Assembly: GCA_964516805.1 (NCBI GenBank)
Contig: CAZEXI010000002.1
Location: forward strand, 1 to 64,000
Reading direction: 5' to 3'
Length of the DNA stretch: 64,000 nucleotides
Source: CAYSTL01 sp964516805
GTDB lineage: Archaea > Thermoplasmatota > Thermoplasmata > Halarchaeoplasmatales > Halarchaeoplasmataceae
Shown: positions 16,490-25,088 of the stretch, one piece after another
Layout of the letters: each line of letters begins with the position of its first letter
Numbering within the stretch: the first letter of the stretch is position 1
Notes under the pieces: model-generated
Database searches by the model: none
Seen by the model: the letters and a program-made list of their open reading frames with translations, nothing else
Told to the model about the DNA's origin: nothing
Position numbers and translations under genes: made by a program

Positions 16490-17236
16490 TTATTTCTTAA
16501 CTTTATATCTCATAAATATATGACCATCACCTTCAACTTCTGCTGATATAAATTCAAGGTCAGTTGGCCACTCATCATCTTTTAGATCAGGTGATGCAAA
16601 CAGATTGGGTGTTTCGAATCCACCTATTACAACAGGATTAAATCGTATATTGATTTCATCCAACAAACCTTTCCTGAGAAGAGCTCCAGATAATCTTCCT
16701 CCTGAACCAGTTATAATATTTTCAACATCTAATTTAGATCTTAATTTTTTAAAAACCTTTTCTAGATCTACTCTTTCATCTCCTGCTATCAAATATGGAA
16801 TTTCATTCTTCTGTAGAAATGCTAGATACTTATCAGATACACTATTAGAGACCAAGTGAAGCATAGGTTTCGTTTCTTCACCTTTATATCCGCTTCTTAA
16901 ACGCCCTCTTCCATCCACTACTGCCAGCCAGCCTTCACGTCCAGGTTTATCAACAATATTCTCCGGTAAAAAATCTTGGTATAATGATTGTGGATCACCA
17001 TCAAATGGTTCGAGTTCCCTTAATTCCTCATCTTCTTTAACCAGCATATTGCTTCCTTCCATCCAAACTTCAGGTTCATGTTCGTCCTCGATCAGTTTAG
17101 AAAATTCCTGCCATTCTTCTTCTGTACCTAAAACTTTATCTCTCTCGTCCATATCCATCATGGTTCGATTTGGACCTAAAGATATTCTTCCATCTATTGA
17201 AGCTGAAACATACAAAGTCACATACGGTCTATCCAT
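16490..17236 (-). CDS. RibD C-terminal/dihydrofolate-reductase-like reductase
   Basis: The 248-residue protein belongs to the RibD_C fold, whose archaeal members reduce 2,5-diamino-6-ribosylamino-pyrimidinone 5'-phosphate with NADPH in riboflavin and F420 precursor synthesis. Family features are the N-terminal YVTLYVSASIDGRI, the NADPH-site segment ENIITGSGGRLSGALL near residue 175, LLDEINIRFNPVVIGG near 195, and a terminal strand HIFMRYKVK. It is somewhat longer than the ~220 residues usual for ArfC/RIB7, through an acidic insert near residues 40-85. It lies between two tRNA genes on the same strand. Assignment to the riboflavin step is plausible but not certain. Confidence 0.75.
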   Translation of the reverse strand: MDRPYVTLYVSASIDGRISLGPNRTMMDMDERDKVLGTEEEWQEFSKLIEDEHEPEVWMEGSNMLVKEDEELRELEPFDGDPQSLYQDFLPENIVDKPGREGWLAVVDGRGRLRSGYKGEETKPMLHLVSNSVSDKYLAFLQKNEIPYLIAGDERVDLEKVFKKLRSKLDVENIITGSGGRLSGALLRKGLLDEINIRFNPVVIGGFETPNLFASPDLKDDEWPTDLEFISAEVEGDGHIFMRYKVKK

Positions 17237-17318
17237 CTTATTTCTCCTTTATTCATTACTAAGAGTACTAGAAACTACTCTCTAGATATTACTTTTTCTG
17301 TTAGAAAAATAGAAAAGT

Positions 17319-17390
17319 AGCCCTGGGCGGATTCGAACCGCCGTTACGGGGACCAGAACCCCGCATGATTGACCACTACACTACAGGGCT
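17319..17390 (-). tRNA. tRNA-Gln (anticodon CTG)
   Basis: The minus strand folds as a 72-base tRNA: acceptor AGCCCTG/CAGGGCT, D-arm containing GTAGTGGTCAATC, anticodon stem CGGGG/CCCCG with loop TTCTGGT (CTG), and T-arm GGCGG-TTCGAAT-CCGCC. It carries no intron and no encoded CCA. The short D-region (GTGTAGTGGTCAATCATG) is typical of archaeal Gln and Glu tRNAs. It decodes CAG. Confidence 0.93.
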
Positions 17391-17514
17391 AATTCACGCT
17401 GCAAAATTAAGCGGGTTTCTATCAACTCATCACAGATGAATGAGACCTTATTTAAAAATTTTACTAGTTCAACTTTATATATGCCCTTCTTATTTTAAAT
17501 ATGAGGTTTATTAA

Positions 17515-17700
17515 ATGAAAAATTTAGAGGTTGCTTTAATAGCCTTGATGTCAACAACTGCAGCTGTACTAACATGGTATATCCTCAACCAATTTACAGG
17601 TGGAGAAAATGCATTTTTAAGCTCTTACTACAGTATCCTTATATTTCCACCGATATTTGTAGCACTGTTTTTATATCTAAGAAAATACAGAAGTTCTTGA
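17515..17700 (+). CDS. Small two-helix membrane protein, unknown
   Basis: This 61-residue ORF encodes two hydrophobic helices, at about 5-27 (VALIALMSTTAAVLTWYIL) and 38-55 (YSILIFPPIFVALFLYL), separated by a Gly/Asn loop, with a basic C-terminus RKYRSS. A TATA-like TTTATATATGCC lies about 40 bases upstream, and AGGTTTATTAA may serve as a weak ribosome site. It faces the convergent GNAT gene nine bases away. Function is unknown; short membrane proteins like this are often missed, and expression data would be needed to prove it. Confidence 0.5.
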   Translation: MKNLEVALIALMSTTAAVLTWYILNQFTGGENAFLSSYYSILIFPPIFVALFLYLRKYRSS

Positions 17701-17708
17701 AATCTAAA

Positions 17709-18125
17709 TCACCTTTTATATTTATAGAGTAGGTAATCTTCGTGTTTCTCAGCAATCTCGAATCCTTCTTCTTCCAATAGTTCCTTGGTAGGTTCGTTTC
17801 CTTTCAGGACTTTAGTTCTGATCGGATCATCAGTATTATCGATTGCATATCTTAACATCATTCTACCTACTCCCATCCTTCTATGATTATCCAGAACTCC
17901 TAGATGTTCCAAAAGTAATCCGTCTCTACCCACAACTATTACGATTCCTACAGCTTTATCGCCGCGCCATGCTACTGCAGAACATTCTTCTACTGCATCT
18001 AAAAGTGATCTTTCGAGTTCTTTCTGTATCTCCCAGTGTGTATGGCCTTCAGGAAATATGCTATATACTAAATCTACCAGATTTTCTCTGTCCAGAGAAT
18101 CCAAAGGACGGGCTGTTACTTTCAT
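17709..18125 (-). CDS. GNAT family N-acetyltransferase
   Basis: The 138-residue protein is a compact GNAT domain. Motif A, with the acetyl-CoA pyrophosphate loop, is NHRRMGVGRMMLRYAID near residues 79-95, preceded by the beta-4 strand LLLEHLGV. Motif B (EPTKELLEEEGFEIAEKHEDYLLY) closes the fold. Transfer of an acetyl group from CoA to an amine is expected, but the acceptor could be a small molecule or a protein N-terminus. The ATG at 18125 is followed directly by the conserved first strand. It is transcribed divergently from queA. Confidence 0.85.
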   Translation of the reverse strand: MKVTARPLDSLDRENLVDLVYSIFPEGHTHWEIQKELERSLLDAVEECSAVAWRGDKAVGIVIVVGRDGLLLEHLGVLDNHRRMGVGRMMLRYAIDNTDDPIRTKVLKGNEPTKELLEEEGFEIAEKHEDYLLYKYKR

Positions 18126-18208
18126 CGTCTTGTAGTATTGATTAGTCTAATAAAAGTATTTTGCAAAAAGTTCATTGTAACATTTTAGTAGGAGTTCAAA
18201 TATGAGCC

Positions 18209-19216
18209 ATGATAATGAAACTCTCCAAGTTCGATTACGACCTTCCAAAGGAAAGAATAGCTCAAAAACCGATGAAACCAAGAGACGAATCCAAACTTTT
18301 CTACTTAGGTAACGACCAAAATAAACACCTTAAATTTAATGACATATCTGATCTCCTCCAAGAAGGAGATGTACTGGTCAAAAACAAATCTAAAGTTTTA
18401 CCTGCGAGGATACACGGAAATAAAGATACAGGTGGTAAAATAGAGGTCCTTTTCCATCGTCCTGTAGAAGATGGGTGGGAATGCCTTATCAAAGGGAGTA
18501 ATATCAAAGAGGGTAGAGAGATCATCCTAAACGAAAAATCATATGAGATCGTAGAAAGCGGAAAAGGTGGTAGGTTCACCATAAGCTGTGAAGATGCAGA
18601 GGAATTGATGGAAGAAGAAGGCAGCATGCCTACACCACCATATATAAAAGAGGATCTATCAGATCCAGATGAGTATCAAACAGTCTATGCAGAGGACGAA
18701 GGATCTATCGCAGCTCCAACTGCTGGTTTCCATTTTACAGATGAACTCCTTGATACTATCAAGTCTAAAGGTGTAGAGATATATGACATAACACTTCATG
18801 TAGGGCCGGGTACATTTTTACCGGTCAGAACGGAAGAGATAGAAGGCCACGAACTTGGAGAAGAATATTACAAGATCGATAAGAAAACTGCTGAGGCTGT
18901 TACTAAAGCAAACGAAGAGGGAAGAAGAGTTATCCCAGTTGGAACTACGAGCGTAAGGACGTTAGAGACTGTTTCCAACAACGGTGTCGTAGAACCAGGT
19001 GAAGGATGGACAGACCTCTTCATATATCCTGGATATGAATTTCAATCTGGTATGGATCTACTTTTAACAAATTTTCATCTCCCTAAATCCACATTACTGA
19101 TGCTAGTAAGTGCTTTTGCTAGTAGAGAAAGGATATTAAAAGCATACAGAGAAGCAGTTGAACGAAAATACAGGTTTTACAGTTTCGGTGATTCCATGCT
19201 TATGGAGGGTAAGTGA
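18209..19216 (+). CDS. queA: S-adenosylmethionine:tRNA ribosyltransferase-isomerase (QueA)
   Basis: QueA moves the ribosyl part of S-adenosylmethionine to preQ1 in tRNA, giving epoxyqueuosine at the wobble position. The 335-residue protein is full length and shows family blocks: KLSKFDYDLPKERIAQKP at the start, LFYL then DVLVKNKSKVLPARIHG, KGSNIKEG, SIAAPTAGFHFT near residue 170, DITLHVGPGTFLPV near 195, GTTSVRTLE near 250, and LLTNFHLPKSTLLMLVSAFA near 290. The start at 18209 or the ATG two codons later are both possible. It overlaps the next gene, tgt, by one base. This pathway is characteristically bacterial, so transfer is likely. Confidence 0.93.
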   Translation: MIMKLSKFDYDLPKERIAQKPMKPRDESKLFYLGNDQNKHLKFNDISDLLQEGDVLVKNKSKVLPARIHGNKDTGGKIEVLFHRPVEDGWECLIKGSNIKEGREIILNEKSYEIVESGKGGRFTISCEDAEELMEEEGSMPTPPYIKEDLSDPDEYQTVYAEDEGSIAAPTAGFHFTDELLDTIKSKGVEIYDITLHVGPGTFLPVRTEEIEGHELGEEYYKIDKKTAEAVTKANEEGRRVIPVGTTSVRTLETVSNNGVVEPGEGWTDLFIYPGYEFQSGMDLLLTNFHLPKSTLLMLVSAFASRERILKAYREAVERKYRFYSFGDSMLMEGK

Positions 19217-20295
19217 TGTTCAAAATCAACTCCAAAGATGGCAAAGCTAGAACAGGTGTTTTCAGTGTAAACAGAAGAAAAGCTGATACCCCTTTCTTCA
19301 TGCCTGTAGCAACAAGAGGCGGTGTAAAAACCTTAACCTCTGAAGATCTGGAAGAAATAGGAACTCAGGTCATCATTTCCAACATGTATCATCTACTGAT
19401 GAAACCAGGAGTAGATATAATCGAGGAGGCCGGAGGACTCCACGAATTCATGAACTGGGATGGTCTCATATTCACAGATAGCGGTGGATTTCAGATGATC
19501 AGAAAGGGTTTCGAAAAAAACATCTCTGAAGATGGTGTGGAATTCACTTCAGAATACGATGGCAGCACTTACTACATGACTCCTGAAGAATGTATCAGGA
19601 TCCAAAAGAGGATGGGATCAGACATAGCTATGTGCTTAGACTACTGTCCTCCATATCCCGCTGATAGAGGTGAGATAGAAAAATCTGTAGATAGAACTAC
19701 TAGATGGGCTGAAAGATGCAGAGATAGCGGTGAAAATATTTTTGGTATATCCCAGGGGGGAACGATACCTGAACTTCGAAGAGAAAGCAGCAAACAAATA
19801 GCTGATATTGATTTTGAAGGTAATGCGATCGGCGGACTATCTATCGGTGAGCCACAGGAAAAGATGTACGAAAACACGAAAGCTGCAGTAAAATCATTTC
19901 CTGAAAACAAACCCAGATACTTCATGGGACTCGGTTCACCAGTAGATATACTGGAATGTATAGACATGGGTGTTGATATATTCGACAGTGCTTACCCAAC
20001 TAGAAATGCTAGACATAAAACAATATTCACAAAAGATGGAGATATTCGAATAGATAAAAGTGACTACAAAGATGATCATACACCTTTGGACAAGGATTGC
20101 GATTGCCCAACCTGTAAAAATTATACAAAAGCATACATCCATCATCTCTGTAAATCAGATGAACTTGCATGGATGAGGATGGCTTCTATACATAACCTAT
20201 ACTTCATCCTGCAGATGATGAAAGACGCTAGAACAGCAATAAAAGAAAATAGATTTAAAGACTTCAAGTCTCAATTTAAAAAGAGATATATGTAA
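19216..20295 (+). CDS. tgt: Bacterial-type tRNA-guanine (queuine/preQ1) transglycosylase
   Basis: Tgt swaps guanine-34 of GUN-anticodon tRNAs for preQ1. The product (359 residues from ATG 19216) has FTDSGGFQM with the substrate-recognition Asp, the catalytic region VDIFDSAYPTRNARH, GGLSIGE in the base-specificity loop, and the zinc site CDCPTCKNYTKAYIHHL. The GGL(A/S)(V/I)GE loop, ~360-residue length and absence of PUA-type domains distinguish it from archaeal ArcTGT, which modifies G15 with preQ0. TGATG couples it to queA, and GGAGG at 19204-19208 serves as ribosome site. A GTG at 19213 is a less likely start. Confidence 0.92.
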   Translation: MFKINSKDGKARTGVFSVNRRKADTPFFMPVATRGGVKTLTSEDLEEIGTQVIISNMYHLLMKPGVDIIEEAGGLHEFMNWDGLIFTDSGGFQMIRKGFEKNISEDGVEFTSEYDGSTYYMTPEECIRIQKRMGSDIAMCLDYCPPYPADRGEIEKSVDRTTRWAERCRDSGENIFGISQGGTIPELRRESSKQIADIDFEGNAIGGLSIGEPQEKMYENTKAAVKSFPENKPRYFMGLGSPVDILECIDMGVDIFDSAYPTRNARHKTIFTKDGDIRIDKSDYKDDHTPLDKDCDCPTCKNYTKAYIHHLCKSDELAWMRMASIHNLYFILQMMKDARTAIKENRFKDFKSQFKKRYM

Positions 20296-20328
20296 ATCTT
20301 TTTATCAACCTATTCATATAACCCGAAT

Positions 20329-21531
20329 ATGACAAATCAGTGCATTAAATGTAAAAAAGAGATCGATGAGCTTTATTACTTATGCACTGACTGTGCTAAA
20401 GAAGCTTTTTCAGATAATATTTTTTGGACAGCATGTGAACCTCTTATCACAGAACCTGTTGTTAACAGATTCAGAGAACATTCAGAAACGATCTTGACAA
20501 TCGGTGAAAGAGAGGAAAACATACTTTTCGAACAGGGTGAAACTGTAGAAGAAGAGATTGAGTCTTTTGATCCAGAAAAGGAAAAGGATTACAGAACTGT
20601 ACTTGAAAAGATGAACAGTATATTAGGGGAGATGGGAGTTACAAAAGACCTCAAAAAAGATGATTATTTTTTATCTAAAAAAGATGTCCAAGTATTATCT
20701 AAATTGTTTTTAAAGATCGAAAAGATAGAGCGTGAATTTTCAGATATTGAAGGTAATTCATCTTTATATCTTAGATTTGGTAATCTTTTCTTTTATACAG
20801 CATTGAAATCTAATATAGACATCTTTGAACCTGATTTCAGAGATAAGATCGTCAATGATATGTTTAGAGAGGCTGAAGGTTTTTATACACTATCGATACG
20901 AGCAGAAGAAGGAAACGATACAGCACATAAAAATATGGGTCAATTGTTCCTAGAGAAAGAAGAACCTGAAAGAGCTCTTGAATCAATTAAAAAATCTTTG
21001 AACTTAAATGAAGATGAAGAAACAAAAAAATTATTGATCAAAGCACTGATCAAATCCAACAAATTGAAAGAAGCTGAAGGTAAGCTCGATGAGTTGGAAG
21101 AGGACAGCGAATACTGGATATTGAAGGGAGATATAAACAAAGAAAAAGGAGGATGGGGAAGAGCGATCCAGCTTTACCAGGAATCCGATTTAGATCAAGC
21201 CATAAAAAAAGAAGCTGAGCAATTTTTAGAAAACGAAAGATATGATAAAGCTCTAAAAGCATATGATAAATATCTTGAAAAACAGGAAAACGATCATACA
21301 GCTTTGAAAGGTAAAGCAAGATGTTTATTCGAACTGGACAAAAAGGACGAATCTCTAGACCAAATCAAAAAATCAATTTCCTTAGACGGCCAGGATGATG
21401 AAAAATGGTTCATCTTTGGCAATATTCTAGAAGATAGAGAAGAAATAGAAAATGCTAAAGATGCTTTTCAAAATGCATTCAAACTAAATCCAAAAAATAA
21501 AGAAGCAAAAGAAAAGTTAGAAAGTTTATAA
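20329..21531 (+). CDS. TPR-repeat protein with N-terminal zinc motif
   Basis: The 400-residue acidic protein begins with a four-Cys zinc-ribbon-like motif (QCIKCKKEIDELYYLCTDCAKEA, residues 4-26). After a ~150-residue helical region come TPR-type helix pairs, at about 185-240, 245-300 and 300-400, for example DTAHKNMGQLFLEKEEPERALESIKK in two segments and KEAKEKLESL at the end. TPR arrays mediate protein-protein contact. Similar zinc-TPR proteins occur in archaea, but no partner is known. A TATA-like box lies between the tgt stop and its ATG. It ends six bases inside the convergent Sec61-beta gene. Confidence 0.8.
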   Translation: MTNQCIKCKKEIDELYYLCTDCAKEAFSDNIFWTACEPLITEPVVNRFREHSETILTIGEREENILFEQGETVEEEIESFDPEKEKDYRTVLEKMNSILGEMGVTKDLKKDDYFLSKKDVQVLSKLFLKIEKIEREFSDIEGNSSLYLRFGNLFFYTALKSNIDIFEPDFRDKIVNDMFREAEGFYTLSIRAEEGNDTAHKNMGQLFLEKEEPERALESIKKSLNLNEDEETKKLLIKALIKSNKLKEAEGKLDELEEDSEYWILKGDINKEKGGWGRAIQLYQESDLDQAIKKEAEQFLENERYDKALKAYDKYLEKQENDHTALKGKARCLFELDKKDESLDQIKKSISLDGQDDEKWFIFGNILEDREEIENAKDAFQNAFKLNPKNKEAKEKLESL

Positions 21532-21693
21532 TGGCCAGTTCCACTTTGCAAACTCTAAGAACACCATCATGCCGATGGCGAAACCTATCACTAATCTTGG
21601 ATCAATTTTTGGGCTTTTGTCATCCTCTTCGTCAAAGTATCGCATAAGTCCCGCAGCGGATTGGAAACCTCCACCACCTTCTTGTCTTGCCAT
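21526..21693 (-). CDS. Preprotein translocase Sec61-beta (SecG-like) subunit
   Basis: This 55-residue product, too short for routine ORF calling, starts at ATG 21693 and reads MARQEGGGGFQSAAGLMRYF, followed by an acidic stretch, the conserved KIDPRLVIGFAIGMMV entry into the single membrane helix, and the end FAKWNWPL. Archaeal Sec61-beta has this plan: basic/Gly-rich N-terminus, AAGL(I/M)R(Y/F)F motif, short acidic linker, and one C-terminal transmembrane helix. It binds the SecYE channel. The stop overlaps the end of the convergent TPR gene by six bases. It may be co-transcribed with the 21734 gene upstream, 40 bases away. Confidence 0.85.
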   Translation of the reverse strand: MARQEGGGGFQSAAGLMRYFDEEDDKSPKIDPRLVIGFAIGMMVFLEFAKWNWPL

Positions 21694-21733
21694 ATTTTCA
21701 CCTAGTTATATTGATTATATTTAATTGTTATGC

Positions 21734-23293
21734 TTATCTCAGCTTTCCCCCATCCTTTAAAACTATCGATGAAGTCGATCCACTCTCTTTAAGCAACCTT
21801 TGTAACTTTTCTGCATACTGCTTTCCAGTAGAATCGATCATATCGCCTATAAATATCGATAGATGTTCTCCTGACTCGACTTCAGTCTCAGAATATTTCC
21901 ACTGATGAGAAGATTCTTTTCCGAACGCTACTAGAAATCCATACGCCAATGCTTTCATCCTAGTATCCTGGATCTTTTTATTCTCGATATATTTTACAGC
22001 CTCGTTAGGACCTTCGGTTTTGTACTTTATAGTCACGTCATGTGCAAATTTTGCTTTCGGTGGTAATTTCTCGAATTCAGGTATATCTTTCAGTTTTTCT
22101 TTCTTTTCCCTATAATCGATAAGATCTCTTAAAACATCTCTTGGTTTTTCATCTTCTTTTTCTACCCTATCATAATATTCCTGTACTATTTCTTTATCAT
22201 CTACCAAACTTTTGATAGCGAGTTTACCATATCTTGACCATACTTTACTCAATAATTCATTGACCGTACCTTCTCTTAGAACCAATCCATCTAATCTTCC
22301 CAATATAGCTCTTAGAACTGGTTTTTCCCATTCTTCATACTTGAGGTCAGATACGAAGACTTTTTTATCTTTTCCATAACACGAGTTTCCAACAGCAAAT
22401 ATATTGGACCTTGATTCTAATCTCTCAAAGGCATGATCTCTAAAATCTTTCAAAAATGCTCTATCCGATATCTTTCCAAAATATTTATCTCTTAAATCGT
22501 TGGGAACGGAGATATCCCCTTCAAATACACATCTTTTACAATCAGCTCTGCACTCCATTTTATAATCTGCATCGACTGAAAATGATTTTGAATTATCGGA
22601 TGAGATCATCTTGCTCGATATATCGATGAATAGATTTGCATCTTTCTTAGCACATTGGCTGCATACAAAAAAGGTTACATCAGCAGCAGGCCAATCTAAT
22701 TTCATAACCGAACGATCGTATTCATCAGAGGTATGTCCACACCTGTACACACCGTCATTTTCATCAAAATCATAAGGTACATTATCGACAGCATTTTTGA
22801 CGAATTCTTCAGGTGGGTCATCTTCCTTTCCGGTACAGACGACATGATCACCCACTGAATAGAAATAATAACCTTTTTTTGATTCTGGTGTATATGTAAG
22901 TAACCTCACTTTTGGATCGTTAAAATGTTGAACACCTATAAGTCTTTCTTTATCAGCTTTACCCCTTTTAGCGTAAACTAATTCGCCTTCTGGTGTCCTC
23001 GCCCTTGCTAATAAAGGTGCTTTTTCCTGCTTAGCCAATAACATAGCGCTAGCAACTGCTTTAGATAAATCTGAACCCCTTTTGGCATATTTCTTCAGTT
23101 TATCCTCATCATCCTTGTATTTCTCGATCTTCTTTATCTTCTTCTCGTCCCTGCTGTACTTACAAAGTAAACAGCTTCCTTTACATTCAGGAATAACTCT
23201 CAAAGGATTTTCAGCTATATCTTTGGCAGTTTTAACAAGCTTTTTCTCCTGGATTTTACTAGCTCTTTTTGGATTTCTACTTCTAAATGCCAT
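21734..23293 (-). CDS. Large Cys-rich protein with several CxxC pairs, unknown
   Basis: The 519-residue protein starts with a basic segment (MAFRSRNPKRASKIQEKK), followed by ECKGSCLLCKYSRDE, a long helical linker, and YSVGDHVVCTG. A central block has YRCGHTSDEYD, FFVCSQCAKKD, and MECRADCKRCVFEG, giving several Cys pairs that could hold zinc or an iron-sulfur cluster. The C-terminal half is helical and charged, ending SSIVLKDGGKLR. It is the likely first gene of an operon with Sec61-beta. I believe comparable proteins occur in other euryarchaea, but the family is not one I can name. A nucleic-acid role is suggested only by the basic and Cys-rich character. Confidence 0.55.
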   Translation of the reverse strand: MAFRSRNPKRASKIQEKKLVKTAKDIAENPLRVIPECKGSCLLCKYSRDEKKIKKIEKYKDDEDKLKKYAKRGSDLSKAVASAMLLAKQEKAPLLARARTPEGELVYAKRGKADKERLIGVQHFNDPKVRLLTYTPESKKGYYFYSVGDHVVCTGKEDDPPEEFVKNAVDNVPYDFDENDGVYRCGHTSDEYDRSVMKLDWPAADVTFFVCSQCAKKDANLFIDISSKMISSDNSKSFSVDADYKMECRADCKRCVFEGDISVPNDLRDKYFGKISDRAFLKDFRDHAFERLESRSNIFAVGNSCYGKDKKVFVSDLKYEEWEKPVLRAILGRLDGLVLREGTVNELLSKVWSRYGKLAIKSLVDDKEIVQEYYDRVEKEDEKPRDVLRDLIDYREKKEKLKDIPEFEKLPPKAKFAHDVTIKYKTEGPNEAVKYIENKKIQDTRMKALAYGFLVAFGKESSHQWKYSETEVESGEHLSIFIGDMIDSTGKQYAEKLQRLLKESGSTSSIVLKDGGKLR

Positions 23294-23334
23294 TTTAGTA
23301 CAATAAACCGGGATTCTTAATAAAAGTTTGGAGT

Positions 23335-23532
23335 TTACTCTCTTTTAAAATATAGACCAGTTGGTCTTTTTGCGTACTTCCTTGCCTTTTTAGCTCTTAC
23401 AATCTCCTTGGCCACATCCATCTTCCTTGGGAATTTCTCTGGTTTTTCTATCCCTACCTTCTTAGCCATCTTGTTCAATTCTACTCGTTTATATTCTTCA
23501 ACTAGTTCCTCGGGATCCTTGATATCCTCCAT
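23335..23532 (-). CDS. Small charged helical protein, unknown
   Basis: This 65-residue ORF encodes an amphipathic, lysine-rich protein (VEEYKRVELNKMAKKVG, then EIVRAKKARKYAKRPTG) ending in LYFKRE. It is compact, with helix-breaking turns near residue 30, and could bind RNA or ribosomes because of its basic charge. No known motif is visible. The gene is on the same strand as the Cys-rich protein at 21734 and 41 bases upstream of it, and divergent from rfcS. Confidence rests on good codon use and length only. Confidence 0.45.
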   Translation of the reverse strand: MEDIKDPEELVEEYKRVELNKMAKKVGIEKPEKFPRKMDVAKEIVRAKKARKYAKRPTGLYFKRE

Positions 23533-23644
23533 AATATCATTTTATAATATGAAATTACTATTATTTTTAACTTTTGAAGGTTTTACCCTGCATAAACATT
23601 TCAGAGGAAAAACATATAACTGCCATATTAGATTGTAAAGCGAT

Positions 23645-24592
23645 ATGTTAAATGAGATTTGGACCGAGAAGTACAGGCCCGAGACCCTGGATGAAGTTTA
23701 TGGACAGGAAAAAGTGATCGAGCGTCTTAAAGCTTACGTGAAAAAGGGTAGTATGCCTCATATGCTCTTTGCAGGACCTGCTGGAACAGGAAAAACTACA
23801 TCAGCTATAGCGCTTTCCAAAGAATTGTATGGTGATAATTGGAAATCTAACTTTTTTGAACTTAACGCCAGTGATGAGAGAGGTATCGATGTGATCAGGA
23901 ATAAAATAAAAGAATATGCAAGGACGACAACAGTGAGCAAAAAAGGCTTTAAAGTTATATTTATGGATGAGGCTGATTCACTGACCTCCGAAGCTCAAGC
24001 AGCATTAAGGAGGACCATGGAAAAATATTCTCATAACTGTCGGTTTATCCTTTCATGTAATTACTCGTCAAAGATTATCGATCCGATCCAATCAAGATGT
24101 GCTGTTTTCAGGTTCAGGGATCTGATGGACAAGTTTGTTAAAGACTGGATTGAAAATATTGCAGAAAATGAGTCTCTAGAGATTACAAAAGAGGCTGAGG
24201 AATTACTGATAAGAGTATCAGAGGGTGATCTGAGAAGAGCTACTAACTTATTACAGATCTCAGCATCAACTACGGATAAAATAGATGGTGACGTGTTGAG
24301 AAGTAGCGCAAATATAGCCAAACCTGGCGATATCAAAGACATGATACTCACAGCAGCTAACGGGGAATTCATGGAGGCTAGGAAGAAACTAGATACTTTA
24401 CTCATCGACTACGGGCTTTCGGGTGAAGACATAATAAAACAGATGCACAATCAGATTTATGAGGTCAAGATGACCAACGATAAAAGGATGATTCTAGTCG
24501 ACAAAATCGGTGAAACTGAATTTAGGATGGTTGAAGGATCCAATGAAAGGATTCAGTTAGAAGCATTACTTGCCAAATTTTCTTTAAACTAA
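23645..24592 (+). CDS. rfcS: Replication factor C small subunit (clamp loader)
   Basis: RfcS is the AAA+ ATPase that opens PCNA and loads it at primer-template junctions, working with RfcL. The 315-residue protein has N-terminal WTEKYRPETLDEVYGQ (RFC box II), Walker A AGPAGTGKTT near residue 43, ELNASDERGIDVIR near 77, Walker B VIFMDEADSLT near 105, and the SRC motif QSRCAVFRF near 150, followed by the helical collar. All catalytic elements are present and no intein interrupts the Walker motifs. It starts at ATG 23645 without a clear ribosome site and overlaps the convergent YjbQ gene by four bases. Confidence 0.95.
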   Translation: MLNEIWTEKYRPETLDEVYGQEKVIERLKAYVKKGSMPHMLFAGPAGTGKTTSAIALSKELYGDNWKSNFFELNASDERGIDVIRNKIKEYARTTTVSKKGFKVIFMDEADSLTSEAQAALRRTMEKYSHNCRFILSCNYSSKIIDPIQSRCAVFRFRDLMDKFVKDWIENIAENESLEITKEAEELLIRVSEGDLRRATNLLQISASTTDKIDGDVLRSSANIAKPGDIKDMILTAANGEFMEARKKLDTLLIDYGLSGEDIIKQMHNQIYEVKMTNDKRMILVDKIGETEFRMVEGSNERIQLEALLAKFSLN

Positions 24593-25008
24593 TCCCCTAT
24601 TATTTTCACTATAATTTCCCTTTCTCTTGATGGTACATCCATATCACACAATATTATCTGTTGCCATGTACCAAGTTCTAATTTTCCATCAGTTATAGGA
24701 ACAGTCAAGCTAGGTCCGATGAAAGAAGCTCTCATATGGGAATGTCCGTTTCCATCATGCCATTTTTCGTGATGCTTATAATACATATCCTGTGGAAACA
24801 ATCTGTCTAACGCTTCAGAGATATCATGGACCAATCCAGATTCGTACTCAATAGTAGTAATCGCAGCTGTAGAACCGGACACAAATAGCGTAGCAGTTCC
24901 TTCTTTAACACCACTCTCTCTTACTGTCTTTTGACCTTGATCAGTTATATTTTTTATATCTAAATTCGATTCAGTGTTTACCTTGAATCTTTTATCTTTC
25001 ACTACCAT
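24589..25008 (-). CDS. YjbQ/UPF0047 family protein
   Basis: The 139-residue protein matches the widespread YjbQ family, which folds as a small beta-rich oligomer. Signature blocks are GVKEGTATLFVSGSTAAITT near residue 35, the central NGHSHMRASFIGPSLTVPI near 92, LGTWQQIILCDMD near 112 and the final RREI-type segment REREIIVKIIG. Conserved His and Asp residues suggest a metal or thiamin-phosphate-like site; thiamin phosphate synthase activity has been reported for some members, but the physiological role is unsettled. It is monocistronic and convergent with rfcS. Confidence 0.9.
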   Translation of the reverse strand: MVVKDKRFKVNTESNLDIKNITDQGQKTVRESGVKEGTATLFVSGSTAAITTIEYESGLVHDISEALDRLFPQDMYYKHHEKWHDGNGHSHMRASFIGPSLTVPITDGKLELGTWQQIILCDMDVPSREREIIVKIIGD

Positions 25009-25088
25009 GTCTCAATAATTAAAAATTGGTTATAACTAATTTTTGTTACCCTTTCTCTTTTTAATTGTTTAATACAGGGGGAAGAAAT

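Noticed and set aside
18202..18313. ATG at 18202 as start of a leader ORF before queA
   Set aside because: It is in another frame and encodes an arbitrary peptide; the queA start at 18209 or 18215 suffices.
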